From the NCBI RefSeq assembly GCF_009360615.1, contig NZ_SPEY01000022.1, forward strand, positions 26,290-90,289: DNA of 64,000 bases, in the 5' to 3' direction. Position numbers and translations under genes: made by a program. The notes under the pieces are model-generated. The model had not been told where the DNA came from, made no database searches, and worked only from the letters and a program-made list of their open reading frames with translations. This stretch comes from Comamonas sp. GTDB lineage: Bacteria; Pseudomonadota; Gammaproteobacteria; Burkholderiales; Burkholderiaceae_C. Positions 56,295-64,000 of this stretch are shown here, piece after piece. Position 1 is the stretch's first letter; every line of letters starts with the position of its first letter.

Positions 56295-56345
56295 TTAATT
56301 TGATAGCTGTTAGCGCTCGTTATTCATAGATTTCAGATTGAATTA
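56295..56345 (+). repeat. Dispersed repeat, GATAGC/AGCGCT family, copy 6
   Basis: GATAGCTGTTAGCGCTCGTT starts at 56302 and is followed by an AT-rich tail (TTCATAGATTTCAG). The downstream AGGCC box is degenerate. It sits just upstream of leuB, next to a GC-rich repeat. Confidence 0.55.
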
Positions 56346-56427
56346 ATGCTGATGTTCATGAATAGAAGGCGCAAGCAGCTCATTTATGGGTAGCAACCTA
56401 AAAACAAGCACGCCCCAAACAAGGGGC

Positions 56428-56518
56428 ATCAAGCAAGGGCCGCCCCGCAGCGAAGATGCCGTCCCCCTTCCGATGCAACGCATCGAGAAAGGGGGAAGCC
56501 GCGCAGCGGCTCAGGGGG
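56428..56518. repeat. GC-rich stop-codon-associated repeat, copy 4
   Basis: It starts CAAGCAAGGGCCGCCCCGCA as in copy 3, then has a nested hairpin (CCCCCTTCCGATGC/GCATCGAGAAAGGGGG) and ends GCGCAGCGGCTCAGGGGG, touching the leuD stop codon. Confidence 0.7.
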
Positions 56519-57175
56519 TTACTTCTGAATCAACGTATGCGCCAGCCAGGGCTTTTGTGCCAGACGCTCGGCTTCGAAAGCCTTGATCTTGTCGGCATGG
56601 CGCATGGTCAGGCCGATGTCGTCGAAGCCGTTGAGCAGGCAGTACTTGCGAAAGGCGATGACGTCGAAGGCGATCTCCTCGCCCTGAGGCCTCAGGATCA
56701 CCTGGCGCTCCAGGTCGATGGTCAGCTCGTAGCCGGGAAAGGCTGCGACTTCATTGAACAGCAGGTCGATGGTGGCTTCGGGCAGGACGATGGGCAGCAG
56801 GCCGTTCTTGAAGCTGTTGTTGAAAAAGATGTCCGCAAAGCTGGGTGCCAGGATGGCGCGGAAGCCGTACTGATCCAGGGCCCAGGGCGCGTGCTCGCGG
56901 CTGGAGCCGCAGCCGAAGTTCTTGCGTGCGAGCAGGATGCTGGCGCCCTTGAAGCGGGGCTGGTTGAGCACGAAGTCGGGGTTGGGCTTGCGGTCGGCTT
57001 CGGGCACACCGGGCTGGCCGGGCTGGTCCAGATAGCGCCACTCGTCGAACAGGTTGGGGCCGAAGCCGGTCTTCTTGATGGACTTCAGGAACTGCTTGGG
57101 GATGATGGCGTCGGTGTCGACGTTCTCGCGGTCCATGGGGGCGACGAGGCCCTTGTGCACGGTGAATTTTTGCAT
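56519..57175 (-). CDS. leuD: 3-isopropylmalate dehydratase small subunit
   Basis: LeuD with LeuC isomerises 2-isopropylmalate to 3-isopropylmalate. The 218-residue swivelling domain has [20 protein letters not shown] and the substrate segment [20 protein letters not shown] followed by [17 protein letters not shown]. It lies between leuC and leuB with GC-rich repeats on both sides. Confidence 0.97.
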   Translation of the reverse strand: MQKFTVHKGLVAPMDRENVDTDAIIPKQFLKSIKKTGFGPNLFDEWRYLDQPGQPGVPEADRKPNPDFVLNQPRFKGASILLARKNFGCGSSREHAPWALDQYGFRAILAPSFADIFFNNSFKNGLLPIVLPEATIDLLFNEVAAFPGYELTIDLERQVILRPQGEEIAFDVIAFRKYCLLNGFDDIGLTMRHADKIKAFEAERLAQKPWLAHTLIQK

Positions 57176-57228
57176 GGTGTGATTCCAGAATCTTTGGTCT
57201 CGGCGACGTTCGCGTCTTGCATCAGAGA

Positions 57229-57300
57229 CGGCCAGCAGGGGCCGTCCCTCGGCAAAGGCCGTCGTCCCCCTTGGGGGGCGGCGCGCAGCGACTCAGGGGG
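57229..57300. repeat. GC-rich stop-codon-associated repeat, copy 5
   Basis: The plus strand reads AGCAGGGGCCGTCCCTCGG, then GCCGTCGTCCCCCTTGGGGG and ends GCGCGCAGCGACTCAGGGGG, directly before the leuC stop codon. Block order matches copies 3 and 4. Confidence 0.7.
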
Positions 57301-58722
57301 TTACGCAAATTTACGGATGTCGACAAAGTGACCATGGATGGCGGCCGCAGCAGCCATGGCGGGGCTGACGAGGTGGGTGCGGCCACCCGCGCCCTGACGG
57401 CCTTCGAAGTTGCGGTTCGAGGTCGAGGCGCAGCGCTCGCCGGGCTCCAGGCGGTCTGCGTTCATGGCCAGGCACATGGAGCAGCCGGGCTCGCGCCATT
57501 CAAAGCCGGCAGCCTTGAAGATCTGGTCCAGGCCTTCGCGCTCGGCCTGTTCCTTGACCAGGCCGGAGCCGGGCACGACCATGGCCAGCTTGATGTTCCT
57601 TGCAACCTTCTGACCCAGCTTCTTGACCAGGGCCGCAGCTTCGCGCATGTCTTCGATGCGGCTGTTGGTGCAGGAGCCGATGAACACCTTGTCCACAAAG
57701 ATGTCGTTGATGGGCTTGCCGGGCTCCAGTGCCATATAGGTCAGCGCACGTTCGATGGCGCCGCGCTTGTTGGGGTCCTTTTCCTTGTCGGGATCGGGAA
57801 CGGCGGCATCGATGCCCAGCACCATTTCAGGGCTGGTGCCCCAGGTCACCTGCGGCACGATGTCTGCGGCGTTCAGCTCCACCACGCGGTCGAATTTCGC
57901 ATCGGCATCGGAATGCAATGTCTTCCAGTAACTGACGGCGGCATCCCATTCGGCACCCGTGGGTGCCAGCGGGCGGCCCTTGATGTAGTTGATGGTCTTG
58001 TCGTCCACGGCCACGAGACCTGCGCGAGCGCCGCCTTCGATGGCCATGTTGCATACCGTCATGCGGCCTTCCACGCTCAGGTCGCGGATGGCTTCTCCGG
58101 CAAACTCGATGGTGTAGCCCGTGCCGCCGGCCGTGCCGATCTTGCCGATGATGGCCAGCACGATGTCCTTGGCGGTGATGCCGGGTGCGACCTTGCCGTT
58201 GACCTGCACCAGCATGTTCTTGGCCTTCTTGGCCAGCAGGGTCTGGGTGGCCATCACATGCTCGACCTCGGAGGTGCCGATGCCGTGGGCCAGCGCGCCG
58301 AAAGCGCCGTGGGTGGAGGTGTGGCTGTCGCCGCAGACCACGGTCATGCCGGGCAGGGTCGCGCCCTGCTCGGGACCCATGACGTGAACAATGCCCTGGC
58401 CCTTGTCCATGAAGGGAAAGAAGGCCGCCGAGCCGAACTCGGCGATGTTGCTGTTCAGCGTGGTGATCTGTTCCTTGCTGATGGGGTCTGCGATGCCGTC
58501 ATAGCCGCGCTCCCAGCCGTCGGTGGGGGTGTTGTGGTCGGCCGTGGCCACGACCGAGCTGACGCGCCACAGCTTGCGGCCGGCCATGCGCAGTCCTTCG
58601 AAGGCCTGGGGGCTGGTCACTTCATGTACCAGATGGCGGTCGATATAGAGGACGGAGGTGCCGTCTTCCTCGGTATGAACGACGTGCTCGTCAAAAATCT
58701 TGTCGTAGAGGGTGCGTCCCAT
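57301..58722 (-). CDS. leuC: 3-isopropylmalate dehydratase large subunit
   Basis: LeuC carries the [4Fe-4S] cluster of isopropylmalate isomerase. The 473-residue aconitase-family protein starts [20 protein letters not shown], with [20 protein letters not shown], the cluster Cys in [18 protein letters not shown] and the CxxC pair in [16 protein letters not shown], and C-terminal [20 protein letters not shown]. Start at 58722; the open frame upstream is not conserved. The lysR-type gene lies 64 bases upstream on the same strand. Confidence 0.98.
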   Translation of the reverse strand: MGRTLYDKIFDEHVVHTEEDGTSVLYIDRHLVHEVTSPQAFEGLRMAGRKLWRVSSVVATADHNTPTDGWERGYDGIADPISKEQITTLNSNIAEFGSAAFFPFMDKGQGIVHVMGPEQGATLPGMTVVCGDSHTSTHGAFGALAHGIGTSEVEHVMATQTLLAKKAKNMLVQVNGKVAPGITAKDIVLAIIGKIGTAGGTGYTIEFAGEAIRDLSVEGRMTVCNMAIEGGARAGLVAVDDKTINYIKGRPLAPTGAEWDAAVSYWKTLHSDADAKFDRVVELNAADIVPQVTWGTSPEMVLGIDAAVPDPDKEKDPNKRGAIERALTYMALEPGKPINDIFVDKVFIGSCTNSRIEDMREAAALVKKLGQKVARNIKLAMVVPGSGLVKEQAEREGLDQIFKAAGFEWREPGCSMCLAMNADRLEPGERCASTSNRNFEGRQGAGGRTHLVSPAMAAAAAIHGHFVDIRKFA

Positions 58723-58786
58723 GGTGGTCTCGTGAGGTTGGTTTGTTGGGAAGATTCGGTGTCCGGTGGCGGGCCCAAGCGCTGTT

Positions 58787-59755
58787 TCAGGCCTTGGCAC
58801 TGGCGGGGCAGAGGTGATCGACCAGCAGGCGGGTGGTCACCGGCAGCGCTTCAAAGTCACGCGCCACCACGCAGAGTTCGCGGTGCGCCCAGTCGTCAGT
58901 GAGCTGAACGGCGCGCAGATGGCCCACGCCATGCATCAGCTCGAACGCGCGGTCGGGCAGCAGGCCCAGTCCCAGGCCGTTGTCGATCATGCGGCACATG
59001 GCGTCCAGGCTGGTGACCTGGATGCGCTGGTGCAGCGGATGGCCGGCCTGGGCTGCGGCGGCGCGCATGGCCAGGCTGATGGAGGAGCCCGCATGCAGGC
59101 TGACGATGTCCCATTCCAGCACTTCCGTGAAGGCCACGCTCTCGCGATCGGCCAGTGCATGGCGCTCGGGCACGACGACGACCAGGCGGTCTTCGCGATA
59201 GCTGCGGTATTGCAGCGGCACGTTGCCCTGGGTCAGCTGCACGGTGGCCTGATGGCCCTCGCTGCTCCTGATATTGCCCAGCGTGCAGATGCCGATATCG
59301 GCCGTTCCCTCGGCCACGGCACTCAGCACGTCGGGGCTCAGGTGTTCCTGCAGGTCGATCTTGATCTGGCTGTGCTCGCGCGCAAACGCCCCCAGGTCTT
59401 CGGGCAGAAACTGCACGATGGCCGACATATTGGCGTGCATGCGCACATGGCCGCGCACGCCGTCGGCGTATTCGGAAAGCTCGCCCTGCATGCGCTCCAG
59501 CCCGTACAGCACATTGCGGGCATGGTGCAGCAGGCTTTCGCCGGCCGGCGTCAGCGTCACGCCGCGGCTGTGGCGATAGAGCAGGGCGGTATCCACCGTC
59601 GCTTCCAGGTCCGACAGGCGCTTGCTGACGGCCGAGGCCGCAATGAACTCGCGCTCAGCGGCGCGGCCAATGCTGCCCAGTTCGCACACGGCGACGAACA
59701 GCTGAAGCGAGGTGAGATCGATGCGGCGCGCAAAACTGCGCTCTGAATTCTTCAT
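58787..59755 (-). CDS. LysR-family transcriptional regulator
   Basis: A 322-residue LysR-type regulator. The N-terminal winged helix-turn-helix (about residues 14-72) contains [20 protein letters not shown] and [20 protein letters not shown] with [19 protein letters not shown]. The rest is a periplasmic-binding-like co-inducer domain. It is encoded immediately upstream of leuC in the same direction, so it may be co-transcribed with or regulate leuCDB, but similar genes beside leuC in relatives are often of unknown target. A 33-base dyad starts eight bases upstream of the ATG. Its ligand is not predictable. Confidence 0.92.
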   Translation of the reverse strand: MKNSERSFARRIDLTSLQLFVAVCELGSIGRAAEREFIAASAVSKRLSDLEATVDTALLYRHSRGVTLTPAGESLLHHARNVLYGLERMQGELSEYADGVRGHVRMHANMSAIVQFLPEDLGAFAREHSQIKIDLQEHLSPDVLSAVAEGTADIGICTLGNIRSSEGHQATVQLTQGNVPLQYRSYREDRLVVVVPERHALADRESVAFTEVLEWDIVSLHAGSSISLAMRAAAAQAGHPLHQRIQVTSLDAMCRMIDNGLGLGLLPDRAFELMHGVGHLRAVQLTDDWAHRELCVVARDFEALPVTTRLLVDHLCPASAKA

Positions 59756-59762
59756 GGGTCAG

Positions 59763-59795
59763 GCTCAAGTCTTCTCGTTTCGAGAAGTTTTGAGC
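59763..59795. promoter_or_regulatory. 33-base dyad upstream of the LysR gene
   Basis: GCTCAA-GT-CTTCTCG-TTT-CGAGAAG-TT-TTGAGC: two matched blocks on each side (6 and 7 bases). It includes the T-N11-A pattern usual for LysR sites (59773 to 59785). It is a good candidate autoregulatory operator. Confidence 0.6.
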
Positions 59796-59847
59796 ATTTT
59801 TACCGATTAATTCAGTCGAATCCATCTTTGAATGAGATGTCTTGCAT

Positions 59848-59894
59848 GGCGATGGGTAAATTTTGGCGATGGGTGATTTCTGATTTGGCGATGG
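59848..59894. promoter_or_regulatory. Three direct repeats GGCGATGG
   Basis: GGCGATGG occurs at 59848, 59865 and 59887, the first two as GGCGATGGGT; start-to-start distances are 17 and 22 bases. They lie in a relatively AT-rich part of the 350-base gap between lysR-type and Sel1 genes. No protein-coding gene is supported in the gap. Confidence 0.45.
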
Positions 59895-60105
59895 TCCGGC
59901 ATGAGCGGGAGTCGCCATGCGGCATGGGCCGCTCCTGCATGCCTGCATTTTCATGGCGCAGCCTCCGGATGCCCGGATCATTCAGGCCTGATCGGGCCCG
60001 AGGCGCTGCATGCCCTCCCCGGTCCGGGTGTGCGCAATCTTTTACAAAGTAAATCGTCAGTAAAGCAGCCTGGAGGCGACTTCATTCGCTGCAAAAATGT
60101 GAGTC

Positions 60106-61416
60106 ATGAGAGTTTCCCACCATCCGATCTCCGAAAGTGAGTCTCCCGAGCTGCCAGCCCTGGCTTCGGGGGCACCCCTCTTGCACCGCAGCCGTTGCTG
60201 GGGCCGGGCCTGCCTGATGGCGGCGGCGCTGGCGCTGGGCGGGGGCACGGTCTTGCCAGCCCTGGCCAAGGGCAAGACTCCGGCCAAGTCCAGTGCGGCT
60301 GCGCCCGCCAAATCGTCCAAGTCCGCCAAGAGCACGGCTGCGGGAGCTGCCAGATCCTCGTCGGCCAAGCCTGTTCCATCCAAGACCGGCAAGAAAGGAC
60401 GTGCCGGTCGCCATGCGGCGGCGGCTGGGGCTGCGGCTGCCGGCGCTGCGGCAGCCGCTCCGCTGGGGCGCGAGCATTGGACACCGGAGGCCACGAACCA
60501 TCAGGCCGAAGATGGCAAGGAGCTGGCCGCCATGCGTGCCGCAGCGCAGGCGGGTGATGCCAAGGCCCAGTATCTGCTGGGCTCGCGCTATCGTTTTGGC
60601 AAAGGCGTGAATCAGGATCTGGCTCAGGCCGTGCACTGGTACCGCCAGTCTGCGGAGCAGGGCTATGCACCTGCGCAATCCGATCTCGGGGTGCTCTACG
60701 CCAATGGGCGCGGTGTGACTCTGGATGAGGTGCAGGCCGTGAGCTGGTACCGCAAGGCGGCCGATCAGGGCGACGGTATCGCCCAGAACAACCTGGGCCT
60801 GATGTATGCCGAGGGGCGTGGCGTGGCTGCGGACGATGCTCAGGCCGTGCAATGGTTCGAGCGTTCGGCCAAAAGCGGCGAGGCCGCTGGTCAGTACAGT
60901 CTTGGCGTGATGCTCTCCAGCGGTCGGGGCGTCAAGGAGGATGGGCGTGCGGCCTTGCAGTGGTTCGAGCAGGCGGCAGAGAAAGGTCACGCCGACGCCC
61001 AGTACAACGCCGGCATGATCTACGCAGTGGGCGCTCTGGTGCCTCAGGACCTGACGCGCGCCGCACACTGGCTGGACAAGTCGGCTGCCCAGGGCAATGC
61101 GGCCGCCCAGTCTTCCCTGGGTGTTCTCTATGCCAACGGCCAGGGTGTGCCGCAGGATGCTGTCCAGGCGGCCCGCTGGTTCGATCGCGCGGCCAAGCAG
61201 GGCTATACGCTGGCGCAGTCGAACCTGGCGGCCATGTATGCCAGCGGCCAGGGCGTGCAGAAGGACATGGGCAGGGCCTATTTCTGGCTGGCCATCGCCC
61301 AGGCCAAGGATCCCTCGCTGCAAAGTCGCTTGCAGGCGGCCGAGCGGGCCTTGAGCCCGGCGGAGCGGCTGAAGGTTCAGCGCGAGGTGCGCAACTGGAA
61401 GCCGGGCAGGGAGTGA
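60106..61416 (+). CDS. Sel1-repeat (TPR-like) protein
   Basis: A 436-residue protein with a basic N-terminus, a hydrophobic stretch (about residues 37-52, LMAAALALGGGTVLPALA) that may export or anchor it, and a Lys/Ala/Ser-rich linker to about residue 120. Seven Sel1 repeats follow (about 148-410), each of the form AAQSLLGVLYANGxGVxxD, for example NNLGLMYAEGRGVAADDAQA and SSLGVLYANGQGVPQDAVQA. Sel1 proteins act as scaffolds; the partner is not known. A terminator follows. The N-terminal start is uncertain, since the hydrophobic stretch begins late. Confidence 0.88.
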   Translation: MRVSHHPISESESPELPALASGAPLLHRSRCWGRACLMAAALALGGGTVLPALAKGKTPAKSSAAAPAKSSKSAKSTAAGAARSSSAKPVPSKTGKKGRAGRHAAAAGAAAAGAAAAAPLGREHWTPEATNHQAEDGKELAAMRAAAQAGDAKAQYLLGSRYRFGKGVNQDLAQAVHWYRQSAEQGYAPAQSDLGVLYANGRGVTLDEVQAVSWYRKAADQGDGIAQNNLGLMYAEGRGVAADDAQAVQWFERSAKSGEAAGQYSLGVMLSSGRGVKEDGRAALQWFEQAAEKGHADAQYNAGMIYAVGALVPQDLTRAAHWLDKSAAQGNAAAQSSLGVLYANGQGVPQDAVQAARWFDRAAKQGYTLAQSNLAAMYASGQGVQKDMGRAYFWLAIAQAKDPSLQSRLQAAERALSPAERLKVQREVRNWKPGRE

Positions 61417-61430
61417 TTCCCGCTCGCTGA

Positions 61431-61466
61431 AAAAAAAGCCCATCGCATGGCCGATGGGCTTTTTTG
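61431..61466. terminator. Bidirectional Rho-independent terminator
   Basis: GCCCATCG and CGATGGGC arms with AAAAAAA on the left and TTTTTT on the right lie between the convergent Sel1 and dnaJ genes. Confidence 0.9.
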
Positions 61467-61480
61467 AGAGGCGTCGGTGC

Positions 61481-62611
61481 CTAGCTGAAGAAGCTCTTCA
61501 GGCGGTCCGTCCAGCTCTCGCCGCTGGGCGAATGCTTGGAGCCCCCCTTCTTGAGCGATTCATCCAGATCCTTGAGCAGCTTGCGCTGGTACTCGGTGAG
61601 CTTGACCGGGGTCTCCACCACGATGTGGCAGTAAAGATCCCCGGGGTAGCTGGAGCGAATGCCCTTGATGCCCTTGCCGCGCAGGCGGAACTGCTTGCCG
61701 GCTTGCGTGCCTTCGGGAATGTCGATCGCCGCCTTGCCCTGCAGCGTGGGCACTTCGATCTCGCCGCCCAGCGCAGCGGTGATGAAGCTCACGGGCACGT
61801 TGCAATGCAGATCGTCACCGTCGCGTTCGAAGATGTCATGGTCCTTGACGCGAATCTCGATGTAAAGGTCGCCTGCCGGGCCGCCATTGGTGCCGGGCTC
61901 GCCGTTGCCGGCCGAGCGGATGCGCATGCCGTCGTCGATGCCTGCGGGGATCTTCACTTCCAGTGTTTTCTGGCGCTTGACCTTGCCCTGGCCGCCGCAG
62001 GATGTGCAGGGTTCGGGAATGATCTTGCCCGTGCCGCGGCAGTGCGGGCAGGTCTGCTGCACGCTGAAAAAGCCCTGGCGCATCTGCACCGTGCCCATGC
62101 CGTTGCAGGTGGAGCAGGTCTTGGTGCTGGTGCCGGGCTTGGCGCCGCTGCCACTGCAGGTGTCGCAGCTGTCCCAGCTCGGAATGCGGATCTGTGCATC
62201 CTTGCCCTTGGCGGCTTCTTCCAGGGTGATTTCCATGGAATAGCTGAGGTCGTTGCCACGGTAGACCTGACGGCCGCCGCGACCGCCGCGGCCGCCGCCG
62301 TTGAACATATCGCCAAAGATGTCGCCAAAGGCCTCGGCAAAGCCGCCGAAGCCCTCGCCGCCGCCCATGCCGCGGTTGGGGTCCACGCCGGCATGGCCGT
62401 ACTGGTCGTAGGCCGCGCGTTTCTGGCTGTCGGAAAGCATCTCGTAGGCCTCTTTGACCTCCTTGAAGGTTTCCTCGGCTTCCTTGGCCTTGTCGCCCTG
62501 ATTGCGGTCAGGGTGGTACTTCATCGCCAGCTTGCGATAGGCCTTCTTGATGTCATCGTCCGAGGCGCTTTTGGCAACGCCCAGAACTTCATAGTAGTCA
62601 CGTTTGGACAT
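61481..62611 (-). CDS. dnaJ: Chaperone DnaJ
   Basis: DnaJ delivers substrates to DnaK and stimulates its ATPase. The 376-residue protein has the J domain (residues 1-70) with the HPD motif in [12 protein letters not shown], a Gly/Phe-rich region ([20 protein letters not shown]), four zinc-finger repeats CxxCxGxG ([32 protein letters not shown]) and the C-terminal substrate domain. It follows dnaK on the minus strand. Confidence 0.98.
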   Translation of the reverse strand: MSKRDYYEVLGVAKSASDDDIKKAYRKLAMKYHPDRNQGDKAKEAEETFKEVKEAYEMLSDSQKRAAYDQYGHAGVDPNRGMGGGEGFGGFAEAFGDIFGDMFNGGGRGGRGGRQVYRGNDLSYSMEITLEEAAKGKDAQIRIPSWDSCDTCSGSGAKPGTSTKTCSTCNGMGTVQMRQGFFSVQQTCPHCRGTGKIIPEPCTSCGGQGKVKRQKTLEVKIPAGIDDGMRIRSAGNGEPGTNGGPAGDLYIEIRVKDHDIFERDGDDLHCNVPVSFITAALGGEIEVPTLQGKAAIDIPEGTQAGKQFRLRGKGIKGIRSSYPGDLYCHIVVETPVKLTEYQRKLLKDLDESLKKGGSKHSPSGESWTDRLKSFFS

Positions 62612-62640
62612 GTGAGTTTTCGGTCGGATGGAACAGGAAC

Positions 62641-62671
62641 GCCGCGCCAGCTCCTGGGAGCCCGGCGCGGC
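62641..62671 (-). promoter_or_regulatory. Hairpin between dnaK and dnaJ
   Basis: GCCGCGCC and GGCGCGGC enclose an inner CTCC/GGAG pair in the 100-base dnaK-dnaJ gap, 40 bases after the dnaK stop. No T-run; it may lower dnaJ expression relative to dnaK. Confidence 0.45.
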
Positions 62672-62711
62672 GGCAAGCGGTCAATGGTTTGAGGCCAGGA
62701 CCTGCCCGCGC

Positions 62712-64000
62712 TTAGTCCTTCTTGACTTCCTTGACTTCGGCGTCAACCACGTTGTCGTCAGCGGCAGCCGAGGCGCCGGCACCGGCGGAGGCACCGGCTG
62801 CGGCAGCAGCGGCTTGGGCACCGCCAGCGGCCTGTGCGTCGGCGTACATCTTCTCGCCCAGCTTCTGGCTGGCCGTCATCAGGGCCGTGGTCTTGGCGTC
62901 GATGGCGTCCTTGTCCTCGCCCTTGAGCGCTTCTTCCAGTTCCTTGACGGCGGCTTCGATGGCGCCCTTTTCGGCGGCATCGAGCTTGTCGCCATGTTCG
63001 GCCAGGCTCTTGTTGACGCTGTGAACAGCAGCTTCGCCCTGGTTCTTGGCAGTCACCAGTTCCAGCTTCTTCTTGTCGTCGGCGGCGTTCAGTTCCGCAT
63101 CCTTGACCATGTTCTGGATTTCTTCTTCCGACAGGCCGGAGTTCGCCTTGATGGTGATCTTGTTTTCCTTGCCGGAAGCCTTGTCCTTGGCCGACACGTT
63201 CAGGATGCCGTTGGCGTCGATGTCGAAGGTCACTTCGATCTGGGGCGTGCCACGCGAAGCGGGCGGGATGCCTTCCAGGTTGAACTCGCCCAGCATCTTG
63301 TTGGCGCTGGCGATCTCGCGCTCGCCCTGGAACACCTTGATGGTCACGGCAGGCTGGTTGTCTTCAGCCGTGGAGAAGGTCTGCGCGAACTTGGTGGGGA
63401 TGGTCGTGTTCTTGCTGATCATCTTGGTCATGACGCCGCCCAGGGTTTCGATGCCCAGGGACAGGGGTGTCACGTCCAGCAGCAGCACGTCGGAGCGCTC
63501 GCCACCCAGCACCTGGCCCTGAACGGCAGCGCCCACGGCCACGGCTTCGTCGGGATTCACGTCCTTGCGGGGATCCTTGCCGAAGAATTCCTTGACCTTC
63601 TCCTGCACCTTGGGCATGCGGCTCATGCCGCCGACCAGGATCACGTCGTTGATGTCGGCGACGGAGATTCCGGCATCCTTGATGGCAGTGCGGCAAGGTG
63701 CGATCGTGCGCTCGATCAGATCATCCACCAGGCTTTCCAGCTTGGCGCGGGTCAGCTTGATGTTCAGGTGCTTGGGACCTGTGGCATCGGCCGTGATGTA
63801 GGGCAGGTTGATGTCGGTCTGGGCGGAGTTCGACAGCTCGATCTTGGCCTTTTCGGCAGCTTCCTTCAGGCGCTGCAGGGCCAGCACGTCCTTGGACAGA
63901 TCGACGCCTTGTTCCTTCTTGAACTCGTCGATGATGTAGTTGATGATGCGCTGGTCGAAGTCTTCGCCGCCCAGGAAGGTGTCGCCGTTGGTCGACAGCA
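62712..64000 (-). CDS. dnaK: Chaperone DnaK, C-terminal two thirds (cut by window edge)
   Basis: The gene runs off the right edge of the window; about 430 codons are present. The nucleotide-binding domain part has [19 protein letters not shown] and [20 protein letters not shown] with [19 protein letters not shown]; the substrate domain has [40 protein letters not shown] and [16 protein letters not shown]. The C-terminal lid ends in an Ala/Gly tail and [13 protein letters not shown], the usual DnaK end. A standard heat-shock promoter would be beyond the window, before grpE or dnaK. Confidence 0.98.
   Translation of the reverse strand, partial: LSTNGDTFLGGEDFDQRIINYIIDEFKKEQGVDLSKDVLALQRLKEAAEKAKIELSNSAQTDINLPYITADATGPKHLNIKLTRAKLESLVDDLIERTIAPCRTAIKDAGISVADINDVILVGGMSRMPKVQEKVKEFFGKDPRKDVNPDEAVAVGAAVQGQVLGGERSDVLLLDVTPLSLGIETLGGVMTKMISKNTTIPTKFAQTFSTAEDNQPAVTIKVFQGEREIASANKMLGEFNLEGIPPASRGTPQIEVTFDIDANGILNVSAKDKASGKENKITIKANSGLSEEEIQNMVKDAELNAADDKKKLELVTAKNQGEAAVHSVNKSLAEHGDKLDAAEKGAIEAAVKELEEALKGEDKDAIDAKTTALMTASQKLGEKMYADAQAAGGAQAAAAAAGASAGAGASAAADDNVVDAEVKEVKKD

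Noticed and set aside
57217..58902. A 561-codon open frame opposite leuC
   Set aside because: Antisense shadow; leuC with all its cluster cysteines is on the other strand.

Overview
The window is a GC-rich bacterial chromosome segment with dense, core-gene content. Gene order and protein style point to the Betaproteobacteria, order Burkholderiales, most likely Comamonadaceae (Comamonas-like). The supporting evidence is the rpoE-rseA-degP-lepA-lepB-rnc-era-recO-pdxJ-acpS-nagZ run, the leuC-leuD-leuB-asd-fimV-truA-trpF-trpB-trpA-accD run, a PurT/PleD-like/MscS filler region, and two families of short intergenic repeats of a kind I associate with that family. No prophage, insertion sequence, CRISPR array, tRNA or rRNA gene was seen. 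Genus assignment is inference.

Layout. 1-8.4 kb: tail of a probable chemotaxis receptor, an unrecognised 786-residue membrane-anchored protein, then minus-strand queF, a prolyl-hydroxylase-like oxygenase, yaaA and rne. 8.4-12.1 kb: a 630-base divergent leader, then rluC, a HAD phosphatase, a Rieske protein and an S49 peptidase. 12.1-13.6 kb: an RsmI-like methylase and yceF on the minus strand. 13.6-20.2 kb: yceD, rpmF and the fatty-acid cluster plsX-fabH-fabD-fabG-acpP-fabF. 20.3-32.9 kb: a YgfX-like protein, sigma-E with its anti-sigma factor and DegP protease, then translation, secretion, RNA-processing and cell-wall recycling genes down to nagZ. 33-42.2 kb: accessory genes (SbmA/BacA-like ABC transporter, phosphofructokinase, purT, MscS channel, diguanylate cyclase, hypotheticals) and a frameshifted class II glutamine amidotransferase remnant. 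42.3-46.6 kb: lysS, a Lon-domain protein, a YggT protein and accD. 46.7-59.8 kb: the minus-strand trp/leu/asd/fimV supercluster headed by a LysR regulator. 60-64 kb: a Sel1-repeat protein, dnaJ and the 3' part of dnaK.

The genes cooperate in recognisable blocks: membrane lipid synthesis (plsX, fab genes, acpP, acpS, accD), envelope stress and export (rpoE, rseA, degP, lepB, sppA-like), RNA metabolism (rne, rnc, era, rluC, truA, queF), and amino-acid synthesis (trpFBA, leuCDB, asd).

The most interesting non-coding signal is upstream of asd. A very AT-rich promoter region with a dyad over the expected transcription start is followed by competing stem-loops and a 36-codon reading frame whose last eight residues are almost entirely Thr, Ile and Lys, end products of the Asd branch. 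I read it as a candidate attenuator leader peptide. Other signals are a sigma-E-like promoter plus terminator unit just upstream of lepA (a possible small RNA), a 33-base dyad in front of the LysR gene, two dispersed intergenic repeat families, and an unusual 76-base overlap of trpF into trpB.
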